NCBI GenBank assembly: GCA_900771995.1 | Contig: CAAGQC010000015.1 | Span: 1-37,511 of the forward strand | DNA: 37,511 bases | Reading direction: 5' to 3' | Source: Lachnospiraceae bacterium | Lineage (GTDB): Bacteria; Bacillota; Clostridia; Lachnospirales; Lachnospiraceae | Part shown: one piece after another, positions 24,437 to 32,028 of the stretch | Position numbering within the stretch: position 1 is the first letter of the stretch | Layout of the letters: each line of letters starts with the position of its first letter | The notes under the pieces: generated by a model | What the model saw: the letters and a program-made list of their open reading frames with translations, nothing else | Told to the model about the DNA's origin: nothing | Database searches by the model: none | Translations under genes and position numbers: made by a program

Positions 24437-25696
24437 ATGGCAGAACAGTATGATCCCTATGAAAATGTAGTCAGTGTGATGACAAAAGCTATGGAAGTCG
24501 GAAAAATAGACACTAGGATGTTTGAAATCTTAAAAAATCCACAGCGGGAAACAAAAGTTTATCTTCCTGTGGAGATGGATGACGGAAGTGTAAAGGTATT
24601 CGAAGGGTACAGGATCCAGCATTCCAATATTCGTGGGCCCTTCAAGGGAGGAATCCGATATCACCAGAATTGTACACTGAATGAAGTAAAAGCTTTAGCT
24701 ACCTGGATGTCATTGAAATGTGCGGTGGCAAATATTCCTTATGGTGGAGCTAAAGGGGGAATAAAGGTGGATCCATCGACACTTTCACAGGGAGAGCTTC
24801 GGAGACTGACCAGAAGATACACATTTGCCATTGCACCAATCATCGGTGCAGACACGGATATTCCGGCACCCGATGTAAATACCAATGCACAGACGATGGC
24901 ATGGGTGTTGGATACCTACAGTCAGTTGGCTGGAAAGCCCTGTCCCGGGGTGGTAACGGGAAAACCGGTGGAATTGGGAGGCTCCAGAGGTCGTAATTCC
25001 GCAACCGGAAGAGGGGTATATATCAGCACCAAATTATTAATGGAAAAAGAAGAAAAAGATCTGCAGAAGATTACAGTGGCCATTCAGGGAATGGGAAATG
25101 TAGGAAGTAATGCTGCAAGGATCTTTTATCATAGAGATATAAAAGTGGTTGCGGTCAGTGATGTATCCGGGGGATTATATTGCAAGGATGGGCTGGACAT
25201 GGATGCGATTTCAAAATATCTGGAAGGTAAGGGAAAATATTTAAAGGACTATGAGGCAGAAGGAGTGCAGCATATTACCAACACAGAGCTTCTTCTGTGC
25301 GATTGTGATGTCCTGGTTCCTGCGGCTTTGGAAAATCAGATCACTGAAGAAATTGCGGAAAAGGTGAAATGCTCCTATGTAGTGGAGGCAGCTAACGGAC
25401 CTACCAGTGCAGAGGGAGATGTGATATTGGAGCAAAGAGGAATCCTGGTGATTCCGGATATTTTTGCCAACTGTGGTGGTGTCATTGTATCTTATTTTGA
25501 ATGGGTACAGAATATACAGGAACTGACCTGGGAGCGGGAGCAGGTCAACGAAATGCTGGAAAAGCTTATGACAAAATCTTTTAGTGAAATCGTGGATATC
25601 AGAAAAGAATGTGACTGTACTTACCGCATGGCAGCCTATGTACTGGCACTTCGGAAACTGGTGTATGCAGAAGAAATCAAAGGAATTTTCCCTTAA
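24437..25696 (+). CDS. Glutamate (Glu/Leu/Phe/Val) dehydrogenase
   Basis: A 419-residue NAD(P)-dependent amino acid dehydrogenase. Substrate-domain motifs are IRGPFKGGIRYH, the catalytic-lysine region PYGGAKGGI (Lys106) and PAPDVNTN (Asp146). The cofactor domain shows GMGNVGS. It should interconvert glutamate and 2-oxoglutarate plus ammonia in the cytoplasm. The start is placed at ATG 24437, preceded by AAAGGAAAGGA, because the longer frame includes the promoter; TTG 24425 is an alternative. The length then fits the roughly 420-residue family. A 37-residue Cys peptide gene follows 13 bases after. Third-position AT content is higher than in pheST, but it looks native. Confidence 0.93.
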   Translation: MAEQYDPYENVVSVMTKAMEVGKIDTRMFEILKNPQRETKVYLPVEMDDGSVKVFEGYRIQHSNIRGPFKGGIRYHQNCTLNEVKALATWMSLKCAVANIPYGGAKGGIKVDPSTLSQGELRRLTRRYTFAIAPIIGADTDIPAPDVNTNAQTMAWVLDTYSQLAGKPCPGVVTGKPVELGGSRGRNSATGRGVYISTKLLMEKEEKDLQKITVAIQGMGNVGSNAARIFYHRDIKVVAVSDVSGGLYCKDGLDMDAISKYLEGKGKYLKDYEAEGVQHITNTELLLCDCDVLVPAALENQITEEIAEKVKCSYVVEAANGPTSAEGDVILEQRGILVIPDIFANCGGVIVSYFEWVQNIQELTWEREQVNEMLEKLMTKSFSEIVDIRKECDCTYRMAAYVLALRKLVYAEEIKGIFP

Positions 25697-25709
25697 GGAG
25701 GAATGGATT

Positions 25710-25823
25710 ATGGAAGAAAAAATGATTGCATGTGTGATTGCTGGAAAAAGAGTATCACAGAGTAATTGCCAGAACTGCCCGATCAAGGACTGCCCGGGAA
25801 AAGATAATAAAAAAGAAGTATAG
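25710..25823 (+). CDS. 37-residue cysteine-rich peptide of unknown function
   Basis: A short basic peptide with cysteines at 8, 20, 23 and 28 in the pattern C-x11-C-x2-C-x4-C, and the stretch NCQNCPIKDCPGK. The four cysteines could bind a zinc or iron-sulfur centre. AAGGAGG at 25695-25701 sits 8 bases before ATG 25710, overlapping the end of glutamate dehydrogenase, so the two are co-transcribed. I do not recognise a named family. Its stop codon overlaps the -35 element of the next promoter. Confidence 0.7.
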   Translation: MEEKMIACVIAGKRVSQSNCQNCPIKDCPGKDNKKEV

Positions 25824-25847
25824 ATGGTGTAACTCCGGTACATACTA
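25818..25847 (+). promoter_or_regulatory. Sigma-G-type sporulation promoter of the coat-like genes
   Basis: GTATA (25818-25822), an 18-base spacer and CATACTA (25841-25847) match the Bacillus sigma-G consensus (GHATR-N18-CATxHTA) at every defined position. Sigma-F sites are similar. Transcription would start near 25854. Downstream genes encode small spore-coat-like proteins, which supports the call. Confidence 0.6.
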
Positions 25848-25875
25848 ACCTCGCAAAGAACAAAAAGGAGGTTAG
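25845..25875 (+). promoter_or_regulatory. Hairpin that can hide the coat-gene ribosome-binding site
   Basis: CTAACCTC (25845-25852) is perfectly complementary to GAGGTTAG (25868-25875), which contains the ribosome-binding site of the next gene. The first arm overlaps the -10 element and lies upstream of the expected sigma-G start, so only read-through RNA would form this hairpin. Confidence 0.55.
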
Positions 25876-25879
25876 AAGC

Positions 25880-26065
25880 ATGAGTGATATTTCAGAATTA
25901 GATCTGCAGAATCTGCGTCATCTGATTGGCGGGTTTGACACCACCCACTGCAAAATGCAGGAGTATGCCAAGGAAGCGGAGGATCCGAAGGTAAAACAGT
26001 TTTTTGAAAAGGGTGCCCGCAGCGCCATGGAGAACAAACAGCAGCTTATGAAGTTTTTGCAGTAA
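25880..26065 (+). CDS. Small spore-coat-like protein (CotF-related), gene 1
   Basis: A 61-residue helical, charged protein. ELDLQNLRHLIGGFDTTHCK and the repeated Lys/Glu helix resemble the short proteins found beside CotF-like coat genes in Clostridia. It lies 12 bases before the second, more typical CotF-like gene. A strong AAGGAGG precedes the ATG. The sporulation-type promoter upstream supports expression in the forespore. It has one cysteine (Cys24). Role is inferred from neighbours. Confidence 0.7.
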   Translation: MSDISELDLQNLRHLIGGFDTTHCKMQEYAKEAEDPKVKQFFEKGARSAMENKQQLMKFLQ

Positions 26066-26077
26066 GGAGGCAGCAGA

Positions 26078-26332
26078 ATGCAGGAAAAGACAATGGTAGC
26101 AGACACTCTGGCCGGGATCAACGGCGAACTGACCCGCTATGCGGGAATGATCGCCCAGTCGGAGAACAAGGAGTTAAAACAGACACTGAAGCAGTTCCGT
26201 ACCGCCTGTGAGCAGTCTCAGGAGGAACTGTACCAGATTGCCAGAGAGAAATCTTATTATGTGCCGGCGGAGAAAGCCACCGCAGAGGAAGTGGCACATG
26301 TGAGAAGCCTGTTCACACAGGGAACTCTGTAA
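26078..26332 (+). CDS. Spore coat protein, CotF-like, gene 2
   Basis: An 84-residue protein starting MQEKTMVADTLAGINGEL, a hallmark of clostridial CotF-related coat proteins. The body is two helices and the C-terminus ends with YVPAEKATAEEV. CotF proteins belong to the inner spore coat. It follows gene 1 after 12 bases with AAGGAGG as ribosome-binding site, and a terminator follows it. Length fits the short clostridial members rather than full-length Bacillus CotF. Confidence 0.82.
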   Translation: MQEKTMVADTLAGINGELTRYAGMIAQSENKELKQTLKQFRTACEQSQEELYQIAREKSYYVPAEKATAEEVAHVRSLFTQGTL

Positions 26333-26355
26333 ACAAATTATAGGGAATAAATCAG

Positions 26356-26396
26356 ATAAGCCTTTCGGAAAATGTATTGCCGGGAGGCTTATTTTG
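26356..26396 (+). terminator. Terminator after the coat-like genes
   Basis: ATAAGCCTttCGG (26356-26368) pairs with CCGggAGGCTTAT (26380-26392), followed by TTTTGT. Moderate T run. Confidence 0.75.
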
Positions 26397-26479
26397 TATG
26401 CCGGAGGTATGCACATATTTTCATAGGACATACCGACAGCTGCATATAGTGAAACGAAAGACAGCGGGCGGTGGCTATC

Positions 26480-27139
26480 ATGCTGAATTATATCTGGGCG
26501 GGAATGATCCTGCTGGGCGTGCTCTACGGTGTGTGTACCGGGCAGATGGGAGCATTGACGGAAGGGGCGCTGGACAGTGCCAGAGAGGCTGTCAGCCTCT
26601 GTATTACCATGGCAGGTGTCATGGCGCTGTGGATGGGACTGATGGAGATCGCGCAGGAGTCCGGCATGATCACGAAAATGACAAAAGGCATCCGGCCTTT
26701 TCTGCGATTCATGTTCCCGAGACTTCCGGAGGATCATCCTGCGGGAGAGTACATAGCCACAAATCTGATCGCCAATGTGCTGGGGCTGGGCTGGGCCTGC
26801 ACACCGGCGGGTCTGAAAGCCATGGAGCAGCTGGCGGAATTGGAAAAGCAGCGGGAGAAACAGCGGACACCACAGCCTGTGAACAGGTCATCGCTGGAAA
26901 AGGTCGGACGGGAGCAGGAGATACAGCGGCGGAGCTCGGGAAGCACGGCGGCCAGCAACGAAATGTGTACGTTCCTGATCCTGAATATTTCGTCCCTGCA
27001 GCTGATTCCGGTCAACATGATCGCCTATCGCAGCCAGTATGGCAGCGCCAATCCGGCGGTGATCATTGCCCCGGCACTGGCAGCCACGCTGTTCAGTACC
27101 GTCATTGCTGTCATTTACTGTAAATGGAAGGATCGGTGA
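26480..27139 (+). CDS. spmA: Spore maturation protein A
   Basis: A 219-residue integral membrane protein of the nucleoside-recognition-domain family. The N-terminus MLNYIWAGMILLGVLYG and the stretch AVSLCITMAGVMALWMGLMEI match SpmA, which together with SpmB affects dehydration of the spore core in Bacillus. A charged loop of about 45 residues (KQREKQRTPQPVNRSSLEK on) is visible mid-protein. Start ATG 26480 is preferred over GTG 26471, because family members begin MLN. spmB overlaps or abuts the 3' end. No confident sporulation promoter is recognised upstream. Confidence 0.92.
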   Translation: MLNYIWAGMILLGVLYGVCTGQMGALTEGALDSAREAVSLCITMAGVMALWMGLMEIAQESGMITKMTKGIRPFLRFMFPRLPEDHPAGEYIATNLIANVLGLGWACTPAGLKAMEQLAELEKQREKQRTPQPVNRSSLEKVGREQEIQRRSSGSTAASNEMCTFLILNISSLQLIPVNMIAYRSQYGSANPAVIIAPALAATLFSTVIAVIYCKWKDR

Positions 27140-27147
27140 GGATTATG

Positions 27148-27672
27148 ATGAATGCATTGACACACATGTCAGATATTATGATCCCCATGGTGATCTTCTG
27201 GATCGTGGGCTACGGAATGGTCTCAGGGGTGAAAGTCTATGAGACTTTTTTAAAAGGTGCCAAAGAGGGCTTACGTATCGTGGTGGAGATCCTGCCGACC
27301 CTGGTGGGGTTGATGATGGCGGTGGGAATTCTCCGGACATCCGGCTTCTTCGACCTGCTGGGACGACTGATCGGACCGGTCACACAGGCCGTGGGACTCC
27401 CGGCACAGATGGTCCCGCTACTGATCGTGAAAATGTTCTCCTCCTCCGCGGCCACCGGGCTGGTGCTGGATATTTTCAAGACCTGCGGACCGGATTCCTA
27501 TGCCGGGATGCTGACCTCGATCCTTATGAGCTGCACCGAGACTATTTTTTATACCATGAGCGTGTATTTTCTGGCGGCAAAAGTAACCAAAACCCGCTAC
27601 ACGCTGCCAGGGGCACTTCTGGCAACGCTGGCGGGAACAGTGGCAAGTATTTTTCTCGCGGGGAAAATGTAA
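27148..27672 (+). CDS. spmB: Spore maturation protein B
   Basis: A 174-residue membrane protein of the same family as SpmA. MNALTHMSDIMIPMVIFWIVGYG, the PTLVGLMMAVGILRTSG segment and KMFSSSAATGLVLDIFKTCGPDSYAGM are typical. ATG 27148 lies 6 bases after GGTGAGG (27135-27141). ATG 27145 has only 3 bases of spacing, and ATG 27124 would overlap spmA. Both proteins are expected in the spore membranes. Confidence 0.92.
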   Translation: MNALTHMSDIMIPMVIFWIVGYGMVSGVKVYETFLKGAKEGLRIVVEILPTLVGLMMAVGILRTSGFFDLLGRLIGPVTQAVGLPAQMVPLLIVKMFSSSAATGLVLDIFKTCGPDSYAGMLTSILMSCTETIFYTMSVYFLAAKVTKTRYTLPGALLATLAGTVASIFLAGKM

Positions 27673-27701
27673 AGAAAAGTCCTGCATCTTTCACAATGCA
27701 G
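27671..27701 (-). terminator. Terminator of the minus-strand transporter gene
   Basis: On the minus strand CTGCAT pairs with ATGCAG around an 8-base loop, then GACTTTTCTTT follows. The T run is interrupted, so strength is uncertain. It also lies just after spmB. Confidence 0.5.
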
Positions 27702-27721
27702 ACAGGAAATACGAGCAGATA

Positions 27722-28669
27722 TCAGATCAACTGTAAACTTCGTAAAATGAACAGGAATACCGTCAAGGTGATGGAACTCAAAAATGTGGTGGCTACCACT
27801 ACACTGGAAGTCAAAGTCCCTTCATGATTCATGTTTTTCGCCATGATATAGCAGCTTACGGTGGTGGGAGAACCCAGCATAATGAGGATCGCCACCAGTT
27901 TTTCTCCGGTGAAACCGAAATGCACAGCAAGGGGCAGGAACAGAGCGGGCCATGCCACCAGCTTCAAAAAGGTGGCCACTCCGGTGGGAGCCAGAAGCTT
28001 CAGGGCTTTCCGGCCTTCAAAACCGGCACCCAGACCGATCAGGGCCAGGGGCGTAGCCAATACGGAAATGTTGCTGATCGTCTTGGAGACGATCACGGGA
28101 TAGCTGATCCGGCAGGCGCTGGACAGCATTCCCAGGGCAATACTGATAATGATCGGATTGGTGATAATACCCTTTAAGGATTTTAGGAGGGATTCTTTAT
28201 CGAAGCCTTTGGCCTCCGGTCCGGTGAAGGACAGGATCAGCACGGCAGCGATATTGTACAGAGGCACCGTACCCACGATCATCAGGGGAGCCATACCGGA
28301 AGTCCCGTAGATGTTCTGGATAAAAGCGATACCCAGTACAGCGGCACTGCTGCGGTAGCTGGCCTGGACAAGCTCGCCCAGACGGGATTTGTTCTTATAA
28401 AAAATACCGGCCACAACCCAGGTAATGACGATGCAGAACAGGGTTACGAAAAAGCAGAACAGAACGTAACCGGTATCCCAGACACTGTAGAAATCCGCAG
28501 AGGACATGTCTTTGAACAAAAGCACGGGTAATGTAACTTTATAATTAAAAGAATTTAACGTTTTGACAAAAGAGTCATTGGTAACATGCAGCTGCTGTAA
28601 AATATAACCGATCACCATGACCAGAAAAACAGGGATCGTTGCGTTAAGACTGAATAATAGTTGTTCCAT
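27722..28669 (-). CDS. AEC-family (auxin efflux carrier-type) transporter
   Basis: A 315-residue membrane protein with about ten helices. Family features are NYKVTLPVLLFKDMSS near the N-terminus, the middle hydrophilic loop (TGPEAKGFDKESLLKSLKGI), then NPIIISIALGM and SVLATPLALIGLGAGF. Bacterial members of the family carry organic acids such as malate or malonate; the substrate here is unknown. AGAAAGG precedes the start at some distance. It is a separate transcription unit downstream of the DUF885 gene, on the same strand and behind that gene's terminator. Confidence 0.9.
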   Translation of the reverse strand: MEQLLFSLNATIPVFLVMVIGYILQQLHVTNDSFVKTLNSFNYKVTLPVLLFKDMSSADFYSVWDTGYVLFCFFVTLFCIVITWVVAGIFYKNKSRLGELVQASYRSSAAVLGIAFIQNIYGTSGMAPLMIVGTVPLYNIAAVLILSFTGPEAKGFDKESLLKSLKGIITNPIIISIALGMLSSACRISYPVIVSKTISNISVLATPLALIGLGAGFEGRKALKLLAPTGVATFLKLVAWPALFLPLAVHFGFTGEKLVAILIMLGSPTTVSCYIMAKNMNHEGTLTSSVVVATTFLSSITLTVFLFILRSLQLI

Positions 28670-28700
28670 GGAAATTTTTGCCTTTCTGTGATGGAAGCTA

Positions 28701-28744
28701 AAAGCCCCTCTCCTTTTGCAAGTATAGAAAAGGAGAAGGGCTTT
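28701..28744 (-). terminator. Terminator of the DUF885 gene
   Basis: A 17-position inverted repeat (28701-28717 with 28728-28744, one mismatch) with a 10-base loop. On the minus strand it ends in CTTTT, fitting the gene that stops at 28787. Confidence 0.75.
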
Positions 28745-28786
28745 GTCAAGTTACGGTCTTGTAATGATTATCTTAGCACAAAACGA

Positions 28787-30673
28787 TCAGTTTGTCATTA
28801 ACAGCAGGGCTTCCAGCGAGGAAAAATCAGAGGTTCCCTGTTCCAGATAAAACGTGTGGAACTTCCGGTCGGAATAGCTGCCGCCCCAATGCTCCTGTGC
28901 GGTGTCTTGCAGCGCCAGGATCTCCAGATAGCCGATGTAATATTTCGGATAATTACAGGGCTCTTCCGCAATGTAAGTGTAGATCGCTTCACAGGCCCGG
29001 GGAGAATCGATGCCGAATTTCCCCAGAACTTCCGCCACCTGATCGTATCCGGCACCTTCGCCGTGGATCAGGAGATCTAACAGCGTGTACATGCACAGCT
29101 GGAGACTGCGGGTGTGCTTTTCCAGACGAGCGGCCTGGGCGGCTTCTGTCTGGCCCGCCTGTTCCAACAGATCGGCGGCATAATCATAGGAAAGAAATTC
29201 TACATATAATGCCCAGCCCTCCAGATAACCGCCGTACCAGACCAGTTTCCTTGCGGGATCCAGGTCCCGGTCGGTGAAGGTGCGATTGCTGTACACCGTC
29301 TGGTAGAGATGCCCCGGAAAACCTTCGTGGGCCAGCGTGGTATAGAGTTCCAGACCCTCGGGGGAGTTGCGGCGGTTTATATAAATGACATTATTGTCGG
29401 AATCTCCCAAAGGCGTGGTCAGGTAAAAGGCCGGAGCACTGTAGGGCTCCAGACTGGGAACCACATCCTTGACGGTAACGGAGGGAAGAGGATTACTGAC
29501 AGGAAAGTCATTTTTCATGCGAACCTGCAGATCCGTGAGCATTTCTTCCGGTTCCGTGAGAGGGAATTCGTCTGTGATCCCTTCGGAGAGCAGAGAGATT
29601 AGGGAGGGGAACCGGGCAGCCAGACTGCGTATGGCAGACTGCTCCTCCTGAAACTGTGTGAGCAGCATCTGTACCAGTTCCTTTTCGGAACGGGAGGAAC
29701 CGGTCTCGGCGAACAGCAGGTGATGATAGTAGGTTTTCCCGTCCGGAAGCAGGGCGAGACCCTTCGGGAGGGTGTCATGGGTACTGCTGTTTCTGTCTGA
29801 AGCAGCATCGGTGGTTGCTTCGGATGCAGTGGAACCGGCACTGGTGGAAGTCTCCAGAGCAAGCAAACCTTCCGACAGGGCGGCATAGGCGGGTTGTACC
29901 ACGGTGGTAAGGAGACGGTCGTTGGTTTCGATCAGCGAAGCAGTCTCTTCCGGAGTGTAGAGGCCCTGCTTCTGGAGCTCCAGCAGCCGGTCTTCAAAGG
30001 TGGTCTGTAAAAAATGTGTTCCCTGTGTCAGTCCTTTTGCGGTGACAATAGTGTCACATTGCTTCCGGATTTTTTTCAGAGAGACATCCGGCATGAGAAA
30101 GCCTGCGGCAGCCTTTTCCTGTTCGTAGAGAAGCAGGGAGGCAAAATAGTCGTCTACCTGATCTAAAAGTGCCAGATAATCGGTTACATCCCGCTTCGTG
30201 CGGAAGGTGTATTCCGCCAGCAGAACGGGAAGCTGAGACTGCATTCCGGAGGAGGGGGACAGGGGCTCATTGTAGTAGGGAAACTGTGCCAGTGCCAGAT
30301 CATTTTCCAGAGAACGCCGTAATAACTGATAGGTTGTGGCATTTTCCGGGGAAAGACGGTCGGGGTCTATGCGGTCCAACTGTTTCAACAGGTCGGCACA
30401 GTGTTCTTTGCTGTCTTCCTGCTGACCGGAGCAGTAGAGTGGAAGTACCGGTTCGTATTCGGAGATGCCGAAGGCTTCCGGATCGGTAATGGTGTAGTGC
30501 ATATTCAGGGTGCTGGCAGTCATTTCCTCCCGGAAAAGCTGAGAAGTGAATTGCTCGAAGCGCCGGTCCGGGGAGGTGTGGGAAGAGATAAAGGTCAGAC
30601 CGCTGGTGAGAGCACAGAGCAGACCGATACATACCAGCAGCTGGGGGAAGGAGAGAGGGGGACGTTTACGCAC
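28787..30673 (-). CDS. DUF885 membrane-anchored putative metalloprotein
   Basis: A 628-residue protein from the preferred GTG start at 30673, opening MRKRPPLSF and a hydrophobic stretch (7-31) that acts as signal peptide or membrane anchor. The DUF885 domain fills the rest. The zinc-type motif HEGFPGH lies at 449-455, followed by YLEGWALYVEFLSYDY and near the C-terminus YYIGYLEILAL. Such proteins are believed to be extracytoplasmic zinc peptidases; the substrate is unknown. A Ser/Thr/Ala-rich insert (about 275-301) is low-complexity and looks strain-specific. The longer frame from GTG 30820 includes the divergent operator, so it is rejected. It is divergent from araR. Confidence 0.87.
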   Translation of the reverse strand: MRKRPPLSFPQLLVCIGLLCALTSGLTFISSHTSPDRRFEQFTSQLFREEMTASTLNMHYTITDPEAFGISEYEPVLPLYCSGQQEDSKEHCADLLKQLDRIDPDRLSPENATTYQLLRRSLENDLALAQFPYYNEPLSPSSGMQSQLPVLLAEYTFRTKRDVTDYLALLDQVDDYFASLLLYEQEKAAAGFLMPDVSLKKIRKQCDTIVTAKGLTQGTHFLQTTFEDRLLELQKQGLYTPEETASLIETNDRLLTTVVQPAYAALSEGLLALETSTSAGSTASEATTDAASDRNSSTHDTLPKGLALLPDGKTYYHHLLFAETGSSRSEKELVQMLLTQFQEEQSAIRSLAARFPSLISLLSEGITDEFPLTEPEEMLTDLQVRMKNDFPVSNPLPSVTVKDVVPSLEPYSAPAFYLTTPLGDSDNNVIYINRRNSPEGLELYTTLAHEGFPGHLYQTVYSNRTFTDRDLDPARKLVWYGGYLEGWALYVEFLSYDYAADLLEQAGQTEAAQAARLEKHTRSLQLCMYTLLDLLIHGEGAGYDQVAEVLGKFGIDSPRACEAIYTYIAEEPCNYPKYYIGYLEILALQDTAQEHWGGSYSDRKFHTFYLEQGTSDFSSLEALLLMTN

Positions 30674-30810
30674 GATGATTACCTGATGACAGAGAGTGTT
30701 GGTAAAAGTATATGTGAACAGTGCCGGGGATAGACTTACCAGGGGCGCAGGGCGCACCTGGCTTCCTATGGGTAAGTGATTTAAAAAGAAAATCCATTCC
30801 CTGTAAGTCG

Positions 30811-30829
30811 AGTTGTACACAGTACAACT
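30811..30829. promoter_or_regulatory. Palindromic operator, candidate AraR site
   Basis: A perfect inverted repeat AGTTGTAC-ACA-GTACAACT. GTAC-centred palindromes of this kind are the known AraR box in Bacillus (ATTTGTACGTACAAAT). Another TTTGTACGACA half-site lies at 30870-30880, inside the araR promoter spacer. The palindrome is seen; the regulator is inferred. Confidence 0.55.
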
Positions 30830-30864
30830 ATATATAAATGTACCTAAAACAACTAAAAGATGTA

Positions 30865-30893
30865 TTGACTTTGTACGACAGCCTTATTATACT
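30865..30893 (+). promoter_or_regulatory. Promoter of the ara/pentose operon
   Basis: TTGACT (30865-30870), a 17-base spacer and TATACT (30888-30893), close to consensus. A TTTGTAC half-site lies at its -35/spacer border, which would allow repression by AraR. Confidence 0.75.
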
Positions 30894-30903
30894 GAAAGTG
30901 ATT

Positions 30904-31998
30904 ATGGAGACGAAATATCAAAACCTCATTAATTACATACAGGAACAGATCACGGACGGCCAACTGGGACCCGGAGAGAAGGTTCCCTCGGAGAACCAGC
31001 TTTCGGAGCAGTTCCATATCAGCAGGCAGACGGTGCGGAAGGCCATCGGCACGCTGGAGGAGGACGGTCTGGTGCAGAGGATCCGGGGCAGCGGCACTTA
31101 TGTGAGCTTCGACCGCCGGAAGAATCTGGAACAGCGCAACAGCATCGCTGTGGTGACCACCTACGTGGACAGCTATATTTTCCCGAGAATTTTACAGGGA
31201 ATGCAGAACACTTTATTCGAAAGCGGCTTTTCCGTCCAGATCTATTTTACGAACAACACGCTGGACCGGGAGAAAAGTATTCTGAAGGATCTGCTGAAAC
31301 GGGATGATGTGGCCGGGGTGATCGTGGAAGGGACGAAGAGCGGCCTGCCGAATCCGAACCTGGATCTGTACCGCCACCTGATGGCCAGGAAGATACCACT
31401 TCTGTTTTTCAACACCTATTATCCGGAACTGGAAGCGCCCCATGTGTCACTGAATGATGCGGAGGCGGCCTACAAGGCGGTCCGGTATCTGATCGACAGG
31501 GGACACCAGAAGATCGGGGCGATCCTGAAGCTGGATGACGGTCAGGGCAGACAGCGCTATCTGGGCTATCTGCGGGCCATGGAAGAGGCCGGGCTTACCG
31601 TGACGGATTCTCGGATGGTGTGGATCGACACGGACGAGTCGAAGCAGCTGGGGTATTGTAGAGACCGGATCCTGAACCGGGTGGAGGAGTGCACTGCCCT
31701 TCTGGCATACAATGACCAGATTGCCTTTCAGCTGATCCGGATGCTGACAGAGCGCCATATCCGGGTGCCGGAGGATGTATCGGTGATCAGCATCGACGAT
31801 TCGGATCTGGCAAGACACAGCGAGGTCCCCATCACTTCTCTGCCCCACCCCAAGGAGAATCTTGGAAAAAAAGCGGCGGAGACCCTGTTACAGATGATCG
31901 CGGGCAGGAAAAAGGATCTGACCTACGAATTTGACACTCGTGTTGTAGAACGGGATTCTGTGGCGGAACGAAATGGAAACGAAAATAAAAATATGTGA
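30904..31998 (+). CDS. araR: AraR-like regulator (GntR helix-turn-helix plus LacI-type sugar domain)
   Basis: A 364-residue repressor, the same length as Bacillus AraR. Residues 1-70 form a GntR-type winged helix (KYQNLINYIQEQI, PSENQLSEQFHISRQTVRKA, RIRGSGTYV). Residues about 80-350 form a periplasmic-binding-protein-like sugar domain (SIAVVTTYVDSYIFPRIL, ALLAYNDQIAFQ, VSVISIDDSDLA). It should respond to L-arabinose. ATG 30904 follows the promoter directly; the longer frame begins before the promoter. It heads the operon and so probably represses itself and the kinase, epimerase and transketolase genes. Confidence 0.88.
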   Translation: METKYQNLINYIQEQITDGQLGPGEKVPSENQLSEQFHISRQTVRKAIGTLEEDGLVQRIRGSGTYVSFDRRKNLEQRNSIAVVTTYVDSYIFPRILQGMQNTLFESGFSVQIYFTNNTLDREKSILKDLLKRDDVAGVIVEGTKSGLPNPNLDLYRHLMARKIPLLFFNTYYPELEAPHVSLNDAEAAYKAVRYLIDRGHQKIGAILKLDDGQGRQRYLGYLRAMEEAGLTVTDSRMVWIDTDESKQLGYCRDRILNRVEECTALLAYNDQIAFQLIRMLTERHIRVPEDVSVISIDDSDLARHSEVPITSLPHPKENLGKKAAETLLQMIAGRKKDLTYEFDTRVVERDSVAERNGNENKNM

Positions 31999-32028
31999 TA
32001 AAGAAAGAAGCGAAAAGGAGAGAACACA

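Noticed and set aside
26400..26479. Sigma-E promoter of spmA
   Set aside because: Only partial matches with unsuitable spacing; not strong enough to list.
30674..30820. Longer N-terminus of the DUF885 protein from GTG 30820
   Set aside because: It would start within the palindromic operator and place 49 odd residues before an obvious signal-anchor sequence.
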